From Terriglobia bacterium (GTDB lineage: Bacteria > Acidobacteriota > Terriglobia > Terriglobales > Acidobacteriaceae), in the NCBI GenBank assembly GCA_020073645.1, contig JAIQET010000004.1, positions 42,656 to 106,655 of the forward strand: 64,000 bases of DNA, read 5' to 3'. Numbering within the stretch: the first letter of the stretch is position 1; each line of letters opens with the position of its first letter. The notes under the pieces were generated by a model. The model saw only the letters and a list, made by a program, of their open reading frames with translations, was not told the DNA's origin and did not search any database. The position numbers and the translations under genes were made by a program. Positions 16,855-25,670 of this stretch are shown here, piece after piece.

Positions 16855-17253
16855 TGCGTGCCAGAACCCCCAAGATTACCGACTCTTCAGCCTGGGTGTT
16901 CTCGAGTCGGAAGGGAACTACGCTCGACCGGCACACGCTGCTATCACGGCAGCTCAAGCCGGCGGCGCATGCTGCGGGGCTAAGCAATGCAAACTGGCAC
17001 TGCTCTGCCACTCGAATGCCACTCTGCATGACTCGATCGGAACTCCTTTGGAACGGTGCAGGCGTTGCTCGGTCACTCATCGAGCGAGATCACACGTCAG
17101 GTGTATCTGCATTCGCTCACGGAGGATCGGCGGACGGTGGTAGAAAAACTGGAAGCGCTAATCAATGGACCCAAATCGGACCCAAGTTGTCGATTTGAGC
17201 AACTGGCGCTTCCAGAATTTGCTGCTGCGAAAGAAGATATTGGTCGGCCCTAG
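16855..17253 (+). pseudogene. Decayed tyrosine recombinase (phage-type integrase), C-terminal part
   Basis: Three successive reading frames each carry a piece of one tyrosine recombinase. The first has ITDSSAWVF and LSRQLKPAAHAAGLSNANWH (about 16872-16995). The second has HSNATLHDSIGTPLE (about 17012-17056). The third has VQALLGHSSSEITRQVYLHS (from about 17056), which includes the conserved GH motif and the catalytic tyrosine. At least two frameshifts separate them, and no N-terminal domain is present. It marks a former mobile element between the Ehr cluster and the DUF4386 gene. No attachment repeats were recognised. Confidence 0.8.
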
Positions 17254-17395
17254 CAGACGATTCTTGAACTGGGCCACGTCTTAACTTCCGGTTTGCCGAC
17301 TAACCGCCCATTGATGAGGATTCTGGGGTTGTGAGTGCTACGGGGATTTTTTCGCCAACCATCCGTTAAGAGCCGCTTAAACTCATCTGCCCGGA

Positions 17396-17424
17396 TTGAC
17401 TTGCCCTATCGCTGCTACTAAGAT
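17396..17424 (+). promoter_or_regulatory. Candidate sigma-70 promoter of the DUF4386 gene
   Basis: TTGACT (17396-17401), a 17-base spacer and TAAGAT (17419-17424) lie 44 bases upstream of the ATG at 17468. Spacing is ideal and both hexamers are close to consensus. Confidence 0.5.
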
Positions 17425-17467
17425 TTCGCCTAATCCTGAGCAAGCCCGCGCGCAAGGGGAATGGGGT

Positions 17468-18214
17468 ATGAACACAGGCGCAATGACCGAACGGATTGCA
17501 GAAGCGTCGCCGCGCACTCTGGCTAGGATGGCTGGTGTCTTTCAATTGCTCGAAGCGATTACGGCCGCTTTCGGCCAAGTGATCGTTCTTGGCAGGCTCG
17601 TTGTCGCAGATAACGCGGCGGCCACGGCGGCCAACATCCTCGGACATGAGCATTTATTTTGGTTGGGGTTTGCATCCTCCGTTGTCGGGGTGATATTTCA
17701 CATCGCCTACGCACTTCTCTTTTATGATCTGTTCAAGCCCGTGAACCGTCGCGTCTCGCTGTTCGCAATGCTCGTCCTCCTCGTGGCGAGCGCGGTCCAG
17801 GCTTTAACCGCCGTCTTGTATCTCGGCCCAATGCTCATCCTGAAGGCCGGAAGTCCCTTGAGCGCGTTTACCGCGGAACAGTTGCAGGCGCTGGCGTATG
17901 CGTTTGTCAGGTTGAATGCTTACGCCTTCAACACCCACCTCGCTCTGTTCGGACTCTGGTGCCTGCTCACAGGCTTCCTCATATTCAGGTGCATTTTCAT
18001 GCCTCGAGTGCTGGGAGTTCTGCTGATGATTTCCGGTCTGGGCTGGCTGATGTATCTCGTGCCGCCGCTCGCGGTCCTTTTGTTCATGCCCTACATCGCC
18101 GTCGCTTCAGCTATCGGGGAAATCCCGGTGGAAATGTGGCTCATCTTGATGGCGGTGAACGCTGAACGATGGAAGCAGCAGGCCAGCGCAGCGGGGGCTT
18201 CCATAGGCACATGA
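17468..18214 (+). CDS. DUF4386 membrane protein
   Basis: Integral membrane protein (248 aa) with about six hydrophobic segments. The N-terminus (SPRTLARMAGVFQLLEAITA) and the central FVRLNAYAFNTHLALFGLWC segment match the DUF4386 family, whose function is unknown. The ATG at 17468 was chosen because it has GGGG upstream and sits at a normal distance from the promoter at 17396. The 24 upstream in-frame codons have no family likeness. It appears monocistronic. The following 300 bases up to the tRNA show no gene. Confidence 0.82.
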   Translation: MNTGAMTERIAEASPRTLARMAGVFQLLEAITAAFGQVIVLGRLVVADNAAATAANILGHEHLFWLGFASSVVGVIFHIAYALLFYDLFKPVNRRVSLFAMLVLLVASAVQALTAVLYLGPMLILKAGSPLSAFTAEQLQALAYAFVRLNAYAFNTHLALFGLWCLLTGFLIFRCIFMPRVLGVLLMISGLGWLMYLVPPLAVLLFMPYIAVASAIGEIPVEMWLILMAVNAERWKQQASAAGASIGT

Positions 18215-18514
18215 AAACGGGTCGGTTGAGCTCTTGCTATCGCTGCGGCGAGGAGTGAATTCCCGCGCGGCACGCCTTGGAATAGGTTCTTCGAGTTCAC
18301 AGGATCAGAACCGCTCGTCTCCGCCTACGGTCTCTGTCACTACCCCGGTCAAGTCAGTTGTTGCCACCAGGCGATAGCGCTCACCTCCTGGAGTGGCTGG
18401 GTTTGGATTACGGTTGACGGGCCACTCGGAAGTAATGCGTCTGAACAAGAGAGATCGGTTCAAAAGCGCGGAAGGGCACCTTTGCATGTATCTGAAAAAA
18501 CAGGCTGAATTTGT
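18215..18514. other. Intergenic region, nothing recognised
   Basis: 300 bases between the DUF4386 gene and tRNA-Pro. Short open frames here have no ribosome binding site or family likeness, and no clear terminator or repeat was found. Confidence 0.4.
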
Positions 18515-18591
18515 TGGTCGGGGCGATAGGATTTGAACCTACGACCCCCTGCGCCCAAGGCAGGTGCGCTACCAGGCTGCGCTACGCCCCG
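18515..18591 (-). tRNA. tRNA-Pro (TGG anticodon)
   Basis: Full cloverleaf on the minus strand: acceptor CGGGGCG pairs with CGCCCCG, the anticodon stem CCTGC/GCAGG encloses CTTGGGC with anticodon TGG, the T-loop is GTTCAAAT, and the CCA end is encoded in the DNA. A TATAAT at 18614-18619 (read leftward) is a plausible -10. Confidence 0.95.
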
Positions 18592-18613
18592 ACTCTGCGA
18601 ACGGTTCGGTTCG

Positions 18614-18681
18614 ATTATAGCCGACCCCATGGGCGGCGGGTCCCCGGCCAAGGACCCCGTCTTCGGGAGGCGGGGTATAAT
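18614..18681. promoter_or_regulatory. Back-to-back -10 elements between tRNA-Pro and the RNA-ligase-like gene
   Basis: Two consensus TATAAT hexamers, each followed by CG, point away from each other: 18619-18614 toward tRNA-Pro and 18676-18681 toward the gene at 18693. No good -35 was found for either. The second puts the expected transcript start only a few bases before the ATG, so that mRNA may have almost no leader. Confidence 0.45.
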
Positions 18682-18692
18682 CGCAAGCGACC

Positions 18693-19247
18693 ATGCAAAA
18701 TCCCCGCTATGCCCTGGTGACCTATGTTAGGAATCCGGTCGGGGAATTTGTCCAGCACCTTCGACAGGAACTGCATCCCGATTTGCCCCATCTGGCGGCC
18801 CACTTGACCATCCTTCCTCCGCGTATGCTGCGGGGCAGCGAATTCTCGGCCCTGGAACTTTTGGAAGACGTCTGCGCCCAGGTGAGTCCCTTCGAGATTA
18901 CCTTGGGCGACGTGGAAACCTTTGTGCCTGCAACCCCCACCGTATTCATTCGCGTGGCCCAGGACGCTGATCGCCTGCACGCCCTGCATGACCGGCTGGG
19001 CGCCAAAGTGCTGGCTTCCGTCGAAGAGTGGCCCTACATGCCGCACCTCACCATCGTGAAGATGAGCACCGAGGCTCAGGCGGAGGAAGCTTACATCTTC
19101 GCCCGTGACCGCTGGGCCCGATTCGAGAGTAGCCGGCGGGTACAGATCAAACAACTCACCTTCGTCCGCGAAGAAGAGGAAAATCGATGGGTGGATTTGG
19201 CCGGGGTCCCGCTGGGCCGCACCCTGGTCTCGCCGCACAACCGGTAA
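18693..19247 (+). CDS. 2'-5' RNA ligase superfamily (LigT-like 2H phosphoesterase)
   Basis: 184-residue member of the 2H phosphoesterase superfamily, which hydrolyses or ligates 2',5'- or cyclic phosphate bonds in RNA. Both catalytic HxT motifs are present and spaced as expected: His37-Leu-Thr39 (AHLTILPP) and His118-Leu-Thr120 (PHLTIVKM). Length is normal for the family. The ATG at 18693 lies very near a -10 element. It stands alone between tRNA-Pro and a nucleotide-sugar dehydrogenase-like gene. The actual substrate is not predictable. Confidence 0.87.
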   Translation: MQNPRYALVTYVRNPVGEFVQHLRQELHPDLPHLAAHLTILPPRMLRGSEFSALELLEDVCAQVSPFEITLGDVETFVPATPTVFIRVAQDADRLHALHDRLGAKVLASVEEWPYMPHLTIVKMSTEAQAEEAYIFARDRWARFESSRRVQIKQLTFVREEEENRWVDLAGVPLGRTLVSPHNR

Positions 19248-19452
19248 CCTTCGTTTTCCAACCTCTCAGATGTCGTTCATCCCGCCCGTTTTGCGCGATT
19301 ACACGATAGTCCCTGGCCGGAGGTACATGTGCCTCTCGTGCGTTGCCAAGCCCCGAACCCGGGCGTACATAAAGAACTGAGGGGTTGCGTGGTGCGGCCA
19401 GACGCCCCTTCGCCAGTGGGTTTCCGGGGTCTGTAGGCGGTCGGGGGGCCTT

Positions 19453-20721
19453 ATGCAGATCGGGGTTTACGGGTCGGGGTATCTGGGCACAGTGGTTTCA
19501 GCTTGCCTCGCGGACTTCGGCACCCCGGTCACCTGTTGTCACCCCGACAGCTCCCGCATGGTGGAGATGGCCCAGGGCAATGTCCCCTTCTTCGAAAAGA
19601 ATCTGACTGAAGTCATCAAGCGCAACGTCCGTTCCGGCCGGCTGGCGTACTCCACCGATATGGAGGCATTTGCCCGCAAGGCCCGCGTGATTTTTCTGGC
19701 CGAGGACACCCCGCAGCATCTTTCTGACCTCGCCCTGCGCATTGCCCGCCTGGCGACAAAGCCTCCAGTCCTCGCCTTGGTCACTCCGGTTTCGGTGGGG
19801 ACAGCCTCCACCATCGAGCGGCAGTTGCGGGAAGCTGGCCTGCACGCCACGCTGGTTTCGCAGCCCATGTTCTTTACCCCGGGATGCGCGGTCGAAGACT
19901 TCAATTGGCCCGATCGCATCATTCTGGGGACGGCCTCCAATGACGCGGTGCTGGCCATCAAACAAATCTTCCATCCCCTGGTGATGCGCGGAGTGCCGGT
20001 GATCGTCACCAACCACGAGACCGCCGAACTGATTCGGGAAGCCGCCACGGCGTTTGTGGCCACGAAGATTTCCTTCATCAACGAAGTGGCTAACTTGTGC
20101 GAGCGGGTGAACGCGGATGCGGTGAACCTGTCTCTGGCCCTGGGATTGGACAAGAAAATCGCGCCCCGCTGTTTGCAGCCGGGGGCCGGGATGGGTGGAT
20201 TGTTCGCCGAGTCGGACATGGATTCGCTGGCCGAACTGGCGATGGAGAATGGAATTTCGCTCAAGGTGCTGAGCGCGGCCCGCGAAGTCAACCACAACCT
20301 GGCTGAGCGCCTGGTGGACAAGATTTCAAATGTCGTAGCTTCCGTGCAAAACAAGGATGTCGGCATCCTGGGCCTGGCATTCAAGCCGAACACGAATTCT
20401 GTGGCCGGTTCCTCCTCGGTGCGGCTGGCGCAGAGTCTGATTGCCAAGGGCGCACGGGTGCGCGCTTACGATCCGGTGGCCATCCCGGAAGCGCGCCTGG
20501 AACTGAACGGCACGATCTGTTACTGCGAATCTGCCTACGCGGCCGCCGAGGGCGTGGACGCACTCGTCGTGGGCACCGGTTGGCCGGAGTTCCGCGCACT
20601 CGACTTCGACCGCATCAAGCACCTGCTCAAGCGTCCCGTAATTGTTGATACCAAGAACCTGCTCGACTCCGTCCGCCTGCGCGCCATGGGATTCGAATAT
20701 GTCGGCGTGGGCCGCGGCTAG
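19453..20721 (+). CDS. UDP-glucose/GDP-mannose dehydrogenase-like protein with degenerate active site
   Basis: 422-residue protein with the three domains of nucleotide-sugar dehydrogenases: a Rossmann N-terminus (GVYGSGYLG, residues 4-12), a central dimer helix (ATKISFINEVANLCERVNAD) and a C-terminal UDP-binding domain (GILGLAFKPNTNSVAGSSS, then VIVDTKNLLD). The catalytic positions are changed. The usual GGSCFPKD is GGLFAESD (residues 248-255), so the nucleophilic Cys is Phe251. The Lys of AELIK is Arg195, its Asn partner is Thr199, and the PEFLREG glutamate is Met139. Oxidation of UDP-glucose by the known mechanism seems impossible. It may bind nucleotide sugar without four-electron oxidation, or catalyse another step. 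Confidence 0.85.
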   Translation: MQIGVYGSGYLGTVVSACLADFGTPVTCCHPDSSRMVEMAQGNVPFFEKNLTEVIKRNVRSGRLAYSTDMEAFARKARVIFLAEDTPQHLSDLALRIARLATKPPVLALVTPVSVGTASTIERQLREAGLHATLVSQPMFFTPGCAVEDFNWPDRIILGTASNDAVLAIKQIFHPLVMRGVPVIVTNHETAELIREAATAFVATKISFINEVANLCERVNADAVNLSLALGLDKKIAPRCLQPGAGMGGLFAESDMDSLAELAMENGISLKVLSAAREVNHNLAERLVDKISNVVASVQNKDVGILGLAFKPNTNSVAGSSSVRLAQSLIAKGARVRAYDPVAIPEARLELNGTICYCESAYAAAEGVDALVVGTGWPEFRALDFDRIKHLLKRPVIVDTKNLLDSVRLRAMGFEYVGVGRG

Positions 20722-20732
20722 GAAGCGGACGT

Positions 20733-20967
20733 CAGACCTCGGACTTCGGACCTCAGACCTCAGACCTCAGACTTCAGACCTCAGACCTCAGACCTCAGAC
20801 TTCAGACTTCAGACCTCAGACGTCGGACCTCTTGTGGGTTGCGAGCGGTGACGCGCCTCGCCGCCACGCCCTCAGGTACGGACTGCAATCTCTGGAATTC
20901 CAAGTTGGCGGAGGCTGTGTCTGAGCTATAAGGAGATCTAGGTCCGAGGTCTGACGTCCGAGGTCCG
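20733..20967. repeat. Heptanucleotide tandem array (14 direct and 4 inverted units)
   Basis: From 20733 to 20830 there are exactly 14 head-to-tail 7-base units with consensus CAGACCT (variants CAGACTT, CGGACCT, CGGACTT, CAGACGT). Four units in reverse orientation (AGGTCCG, AGGTCTG, ACGTCCG, AGGTCCG) occupy 20940-20967, just upstream of tRNA-His. The array begins 11 bases after the stop of the dehydrogenase-like gene. The word CTGAGCTATAA also occurs twice (20921 and 20972), the second copy containing the tRNA -10. The arms could pair in the transcript or as a cruciform. Confidence 0.9.
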
Positions 20968-20994
20968 ACGCCTGAGCTATAATCAAAAGGATTC

Positions 20995-21071
20995 GGTGGG
21001 AGTAGCTCAACTGGCAGAGCACCGGACTGTGGCTCCGGTTGTTGCGGGTTCGATTCCCGTCTCCCACCCCA
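20995..21071 (+). tRNA. tRNA-His (GTG anticodon)
   Basis: Acceptor GTGGGAG pairs with CTCCCAC, with an extra 5' G opposite discriminator C, the histidine-tRNA hallmark. Anticodon stem CCGGA/TCCGG encloses CTGTGGC with anticodon GTG. The T-loop is GTTCGATT and the CCA end is encoded. TATAAT at 20978-20983 is a likely -10. Confidence 0.96.
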
Positions 21072-21294
21072 CAACCTCCTCATTCCAAAGACCAGTTTTC
21101 GGCGACAGTCAAACCCACCAGCCCTCCCGGGAGCCTTGAGCAGCGCGGTATCACCTGCCCCGTATTTGCCCCTCACAAGGCACGGTGACATGACTCACGG
21201 CACGTTGCCACAGAGACTGATAACGTAATAGTTGGAGCATTTCCACTAAGAACCCTGCTCAAGGCCGCTCGGTTTTGGGGCCAGGGGGTGTGTT

Positions 21295-22044
21295 ATGTTG
21301 CTCGTCTTCTACGTCTTGATGTTCTTGGCTAGCGCCTGCCTGGTTCTTCTCATGCCGGTTCTGTGGGGCCGGGAAATCTACAACCGCTATCGGGGAAGCC
21401 GGGCGGTGACCTGTCCAGAAACTCGCCAACAGGTGGCGGTGAATTTCGACGCCCTGCATGCGGCCGTAAGCGGGATGAGCGGAAGGTCCGATTTGCGCCT
21501 CGCCGGCTGCACCCGCTGGCCCGAGCGCGCGGATTGCGGCCAGGACTGCATCCCGGAAGCGAGCCGAACCGCACAGTACGCGCTGGGCGAGGCCGCTCCG
21601 TCGCGAAAGAAGAGGATTTACCACCTTCCCGTGCTCATCGCGGTTTCCGCAGCCTGGGTCTTCGGATTGGTTTGGCATTCTGAGTACTTGTTTCGCGGGG
21701 CATGGGAGGAGGCGCTGAAAATCGATCCGTCCCAAACGCGCCAAGTCGTCGAGTGGTTGTCTCCCCACCTGCTGAGTGTGGGAGTCCTTCTTCTGTTTGC
21801 CTATGGCGTGGCTTGGCTCCTCACGCTGGGCGGAAAGAAGGGCGCCGGGTGGGGAGTTCTCACCGCAACCTCACTGTGGGCCGCCGTTATTCTAGCCAGC
21901 TTGCTGGTCACGGGTGTAGCTGGAGTGCCGCGGGATTTGCTGCGAATTGAGGCTGCGTACACGTTGTTGGCGAGCGTCACCATCGGCGCCATCATCGGTG
22001 GGCTGAACGGGAAACTAGTAGAGGGAATGTTCCATGAAGTCTAA
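21295..22044 (+). CDS. Hypothetical membrane protein with cytoplasmic Cys-rich segment
   Basis: 249-residue protein of unknown function. One N-terminal helix (residues 2-24) is followed by a hydrophilic segment containing VTCPETRQQVAVNFDA and RADCGQDCIPE, with several cysteines that could bind metal. Four further hydrophobic helices fill the second half. Related small membrane proteins with a VTCPET box occur in other bacteria as uncharacterised proteins (recollection, not checked). The small secreted protein gene follows 70 bases downstream on the same strand. Confidence 0.7.
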   Translation: MLLVFYVLMFLASACLVLLMPVLWGREIYNRYRGSRAVTCPETRQQVAVNFDALHAAVSGMSGRSDLRLAGCTRWPERADCGQDCIPEASRTAQYALGEAAPSRKKRIYHLPVLIAVSAAWVFGLVWHSEYLFRGAWEEALKIDPSQTRQVVEWLSPHLLSVGVLLLFAYGVAWLLTLGGKKGAGWGVLTATSLWAAVILASLLVTGVAGVPRDLLRIEAAYTLLASVTIGAIIGGLNGKLVEGMFHEV

Positions 22045-22113
22045 GGCGTTGCGCACAGGATGGAAGGACTTGCACATCCCCAAGTCGCTCTTATGTCCTC
22101 AGGGGGAGGGCCT

Positions 22114-22437
22114 ATGAAAGGGAGCATTGTTCTGTTGGTGTTGTTGGCCGCAGCCGCGGCGCTGTTGGCCCAAGAAAAGTCCCAGATCACGGTCACGGAA
22201 AGCACGGTCACCACCGGGGTGGTGATTGTCAGCGCGCACGCGGCCGGCAAGCCGGTGGAGCTGCAGTGCAACCAGTCCATGTCCGGTTGCACCATACTGA
22301 AGGCGGGCGAGTACTGGATGGTGCGGCTTCCCAAGAACCACGGGATTTATGACTGCGCCAACGTTGATCTGTTTCCGAAGTCCGCGGACCCGGAAACCAG
22401 CGAGAAGATTGGCGAATATTGCTTGATCCAGAAGTAG
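22114..22437 (+). CDS. Small secreted hypothetical protein
   Basis: 107-residue protein with a clear signal peptide (KGSIVLLVLLAAAAALLAQE) and four cysteines (LQCNQSMSGC, DCANVD, EYCLIQ) that could form two disulfides. The ATG at 22114 has GGGGGAGGG directly upstream, which decides the start over earlier in-frame codons. No family was recognised. The spacing suggests co-transcription with the preceding membrane protein gene. Confidence 0.7.
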   Translation: MKGSIVLLVLLAAAAALLAQEKSQITVTESTVTTGVVIVSAHAAGKPVELQCNQSMSGCTILKAGEYWMVRLPKNHGIYDCANVDLFPKSADPETSEKIGEYCLIQK

Positions 22438-22535
22438 GCAGTGGCAGCGGCGGATTCGTGGCGGGGTACACAGGCCGAGAGGATTGTGCTTCCCTGCTCG
22501 GCCGGGGGTGGGACTGCGTCGAGCAGCGGCGCTGG

Positions 22536-22730
22536 CTAGAGCATGCCTGCGGTTTTTACCGTCAAGATGCTCAGGGCAACTTCCAATTTAGTGATGGCTT
22601 CGGCGAGTTCGGGATGTTGCCCGATCTTGTCCTGGAGCGCCTTCAACAGGTGATGCGCTTCCGCAACATGCTCCAGCACCGGGGGTTGCTCTGCATCGCG
22701 TCGAGGCTCAGTGTTGCTTGAGGGCTGCAT
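22536..22730 (-). CDS. Small hypothetical helical protein (64 aa)
   Basis: Cytoplasmic-type small protein with a disordered start (QPSSNTEPRRDAEQPP) and an amphipathic helical part (LEHVAEAHHLLKALQDKIGQ and AEAITKLEVALSILTVKTAG). The start at 22730 is preceded by GGGAGGGACC, a good ribosome binding site, and is favoured over the longer in-frame version. Convergent with the gene ending at 22437. Function unknown. Confidence 0.6.
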   Translation of the reverse strand: MQPSSNTEPRRDAEQPPVLEHVAEAHHLLKALQDKIGQHPELAEAITKLEVALSILTVKTAGML

Positions 22731-23169
22731 GGTCCCTCCCACCTTATTATAGCCTCCGGCCCGGCAAACAAGGCCGAGGCGGGCCACTATTCGGTGCGAA
22801 TTCGGATCATCACCCGCGGTGGTGACTCGGCTCACTTACAAGCGGCCACCATGCGAAAACAATAGAAGTGTCGAACTCTCCGGATGAGGCGTTTGCAGGC
22901 GTCATCCTCTGGGAGAGGCGCTGCAATGCGCCATTCCCAAGGGTTGACGTGAAAACATAGCTGATCAGTTGGCGGCATTCCTGGAGGAGGCCTTAGCGGT
23001 TCGCAAGGGTTTCTTCATTCTCTGGTTGCGGCCGCAAATTTTGCTGCTCGATACCCTCCAACCCGAACACGCCTGAAGAAGGACGCCATGCCGTGGCGAG
23101 TTGATTTCGCTGTACCACCCCACCGGGGAGCCCACACGACCAATCATGATGGAGCGGGAGGACGCAACC
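22731..23169. other. Intergenic region upstream of the malic enzyme gene
   Basis: 439 bases without a convincing gene. A TTATTATAGCCT stretch at 22743-22754 gives a -10-like TATAAT on the minus strand for the small gene at 22730. A GGTTGACG at 22942-22949 may be a -35 for rightward transcription, without a clear partner. GGGAGGACG upstream of 23170 is the malic enzyme ribosome binding site. Confidence 0.4.
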
Positions 23170-25473
23170 ATGCCCATTTCTAAACAGGAAGCCCTCGATT
23201 ATCACTTTGGAGCAAGACCGGGGAAGATCGAAGTCACCCCCACCAAGCCCTGCCGCACGCAACGCGATCTGAGCTTGGCCTACACTCCGGGAGTCGCCGA
23301 CCCTTGCCTGGAAATCGAAAAGAACCCACACGATGCCTTCAAGTACACCGCGCGCGGCAACCTGGTAGCTGTCATCAGCAACGGTACCGCCGTGCTCGGT
23401 CTGGGAGACATCGGCGCCCTGGCCGGCAAGCCCGTGATGGAAGGCAAGGGCGTGTTGTTCAAACGCTTCGCCGATGTGGACGTGTTCGATATCGAAGTCA
23501 ACAGCCATGACTCGGATGAAATCATCAAGGTCTGCCAGTTGTTGGAACCTACCTTTGGCGGGATCAACCTGGAGGACATCAAAGCGCCCGAGTGCTTCTA
23601 CATCGAAGAGACCTTGAAGAAGACGATGAAAATCCCCGTCTTCCACGACGACCAGCACGGCACTGCCATCATCTCCGGCGCTGCCCTGGTCAATGCCCTG
23701 GAACTCGTCGGCAAAGACATCGCCAAGGTCAAAGTTGTCTTCAATGGCGCCGGCGCCGCCGGCATCGCTTGCGCGGAGCACTACATTCGCCTGGGCGTGA
23801 AGCGCGAGAACATCTTCATGTGCGACACCAAGGGATTGATCTACAAGGGTCGCACCCAAGGCATGAATCCCTACAAGGAGCGCTTCGCCCACGAAACCAA
23901 GCTGCGCACCTTGACCGAGGTGGTCGAAGGTGCCGACGTGCTGGTCGGGCTTTCCGTAAAAGGTGCGTTTACACCGGCGATGCTGAAGTCTATGGCATCG
24001 CGGCCGGTGGTATTTGCCATGGCTAACCCGGACCCGGAAATCACCTACGACGAGGCGCGGGCGGCGCGCAAAGACATCATCATGGCCACCGGCCGCTCGG
24101 ATTATCCCAACCAGGTCAATAATGTTCTGGGCTTCCCGTTTATCTTCCGTGGGGCGCTCGACGTGCATGCGACCGCCATTAATGAGGAGATGAAGCTGGC
24201 GGCTACACGCGCGCTCGCCGCACTCACCAAGGAAGATGTACCCGACTCCGTCTGCCGTGTCTATGGCGTCGAACGTCTGGCCTTCGGCCCGGACTACATC
24301 ATTCCCAAACCGTTCGATCCGCGGGTGCTGGTGTGGGAAGCCTCGGCGGTCGCGCGGGCAGCCATGGAGACCGGCGTGGCCCAGGAACCGGTGGATATCC
24401 GGGAGTATCGCGAACAGCTGGAGAAACGTCTGGGCAAGTCGCACGAGATCATGCGCCAGATCATTCACAAGGCGCAGGTCGTGCCCAAGCGGGTAGTTTT
24501 CCCCGAGGGCGAAAACGACAAGGTCCTGCGCGCTTCCCATATCCTGGTGGACGAGAAGATCTCCCGGCCCATCCTGCTGGGCAACGAACAGAAGATTCGC
24601 AGCCGGGCGAGCGAACTCGGAATTGCGCTCGACGGCATGGACATCGTCGATCCGGAAAATTCCGCCTGGCGGGACGTCTACATCCAGGAGTTCTACCAGC
24701 TCCGCCAGCGTCGCGGTGTGACCCTGTCGGAAGCCCGGCAACTCGTCAACAATCGCAACGTGTTTGGCTCGCTCATGGTGCACATGGGCGATGCGGACGC
24801 ACTGGTCTCCGGCGTCACCCAGCATTACCCGGACACCATCCGCCCGGCGCTGCAGGTCATCAAGGTGCGGGAAGATGTGCATAAGGTCTCCGGCCTTTAC
24901 GTGCTGATCACCCGCAAGGGAGACCTGCTCTTCCTGGCGGACTGCTCGGTGAACGTCGATCCTACGGCGGAGGATTTGGCGGAGATTGCCCTGTGCGCGG
25001 CTGATGCGGCCCGGCGCTTCGACGTCGTACCGCATGTGGCCATGTTGTCCTTCTCCAATTTCGGCAGCACCAGGCACCCGTTGTGCGAGAAGGTGCGTCG
25101 TGCCACCGAACTGGTGAAGCAGCGCGATCCCTCGCTCGTGGTCGACGGCGAGATGATGGCCGATACTGCCGTCACCCCTGAGATCCTGGAGCACGACTAT
25201 CCGTTCTCCACCCTCAAGGGTGCCGCCAATGTGCTCATTTTCCCCGACCTGCATTCGGCCAACATTGCGTACAAGCTGCTGATGCGTGTGGGTGGCGCCG
25301 AAGCCATCGGCCCCGTCCTCATGGGTCTTAGCAAGCCGGCTTACGTACTGCCGCGCGGTGCGGAGGTAGAGGACATCGTCAACATCGCGGCCATTGCCGT
25401 GGTGGATGCCCAAACCTGCGTCCCGCCAACCTCAGTCGCGGAGATGGGAAAGATCTTCGTCACCGCCGATTGA
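23170..25473 (+). CDS. maeB: NADP-dependent malic enzyme, MaeB type (malic domain plus phosphotransacetylase-like domain)
   Basis: Oxidative decarboxylation of malate to pyruvate and CO2, supplying NAD(P)H. 767 residues, the usual MaeB length of about 760. The N-terminal half (to about 430) holds the malic enzyme motifs [22 protein letters not shown] (metal and substrate site) and the Rossmann segment [15 protein letters not shown]. The C-terminal half is the phosphotransacetylase-like regulatory domain ([15 protein letters not shown], then [20 protein letters not shown]). The start was set at the ATG with GGGAGGACGCAACC upstream. It is monocistronic. Confidence 0.95.
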   Translation: MPISKQEALDYHFGARPGKIEVTPTKPCRTQRDLSLAYTPGVADPCLEIEKNPHDAFKYTARGNLVAVISNGTAVLGLGDIGALAGKPVMEGKGVLFKRFADVDVFDIEVNSHDSDEIIKVCQLLEPTFGGINLEDIKAPECFYIEETLKKTMKIPVFHDDQHGTAIISGAALVNALELVGKDIAKVKVVFNGAGAAGIACAEHYIRLGVKRENIFMCDTKGLIYKGRTQGMNPYKERFAHETKLRTLTEVVEGADVLVGLSVKGAFTPAMLKSMASRPVVFAMANPDPEITYDEARAARKDIIMATGRSDYPNQVNNVLGFPFIFRGALDVHATAINEEMKLAATRALAALTKEDVPDSVCRVYGVERLAFGPDYIIPKPFDPRVLVWEASAVARAAMETGVAQEPVDIREYREQLEKRLGKSHEIMRQIIHKAQVVPKRVVFPEGENDKVLRASHILVDEKISRPILLGNEQKIRSRASELGIALDGMDIVDPENSAWRDVYIQEFYQLRQRRGVTLSEARQLVNNRNVFGSLMVHMGDADALVSGVTQHYPDTIRPALQVIKVREDVHKVSGLYVLITRKGDLLFLADCSVNVDPTAEDLAEIALCAADAARRFDVVPHVAMLSFSNFGSTRHPLCEKVRRATELVKQRDPSLVVDGEMMADTAVTPEILEHDYPFSTLKGAANVLIFPDLHSANIAYKLLMRVGGAEAIGPVLMGLSKPAYVLPRGAEVEDIVNIAAIAVVDAQTCVPPTSVAEMGKIFVTAD

Positions 25474-25670
25474 GCATAGGAAAGTTACAGGAGTGACGCG
25501 CGCGAACCGGTTCGTCGCCGGAGCGTGCGCGCCACTCCAGGTGTCGTCATTCAGTTGCTGGTGGAGCGTAGGGAGAGTCACAGCGACCTGTGCGCCGCGT
25601 ACTTTCATTTCTCCGCCACGCGCGGACAATAAAACCGGGAAAGTCTAGCCAAGCAACAGAAGGGGGCGTT

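Noticed and set aside
20733..20830. Repeat array considered as a CRISPR
   Set aside because: The units are contiguous 7-mers without spacers, and no cas genes are in the window.
20802..21191. 129-codon minus-strand frame across tRNA-His
   Set aside because: It runs through the tRNA and the repeat array, has no ribosome binding site and no family likeness.
22993..25413. 806-codon open frame antisense to the malic enzyme gene
   Set aside because: It lies fully opposite a well-recognised gene. Its His/Asp/Arg-rich composition with no family likeness is what high-GC antisense frames produce.
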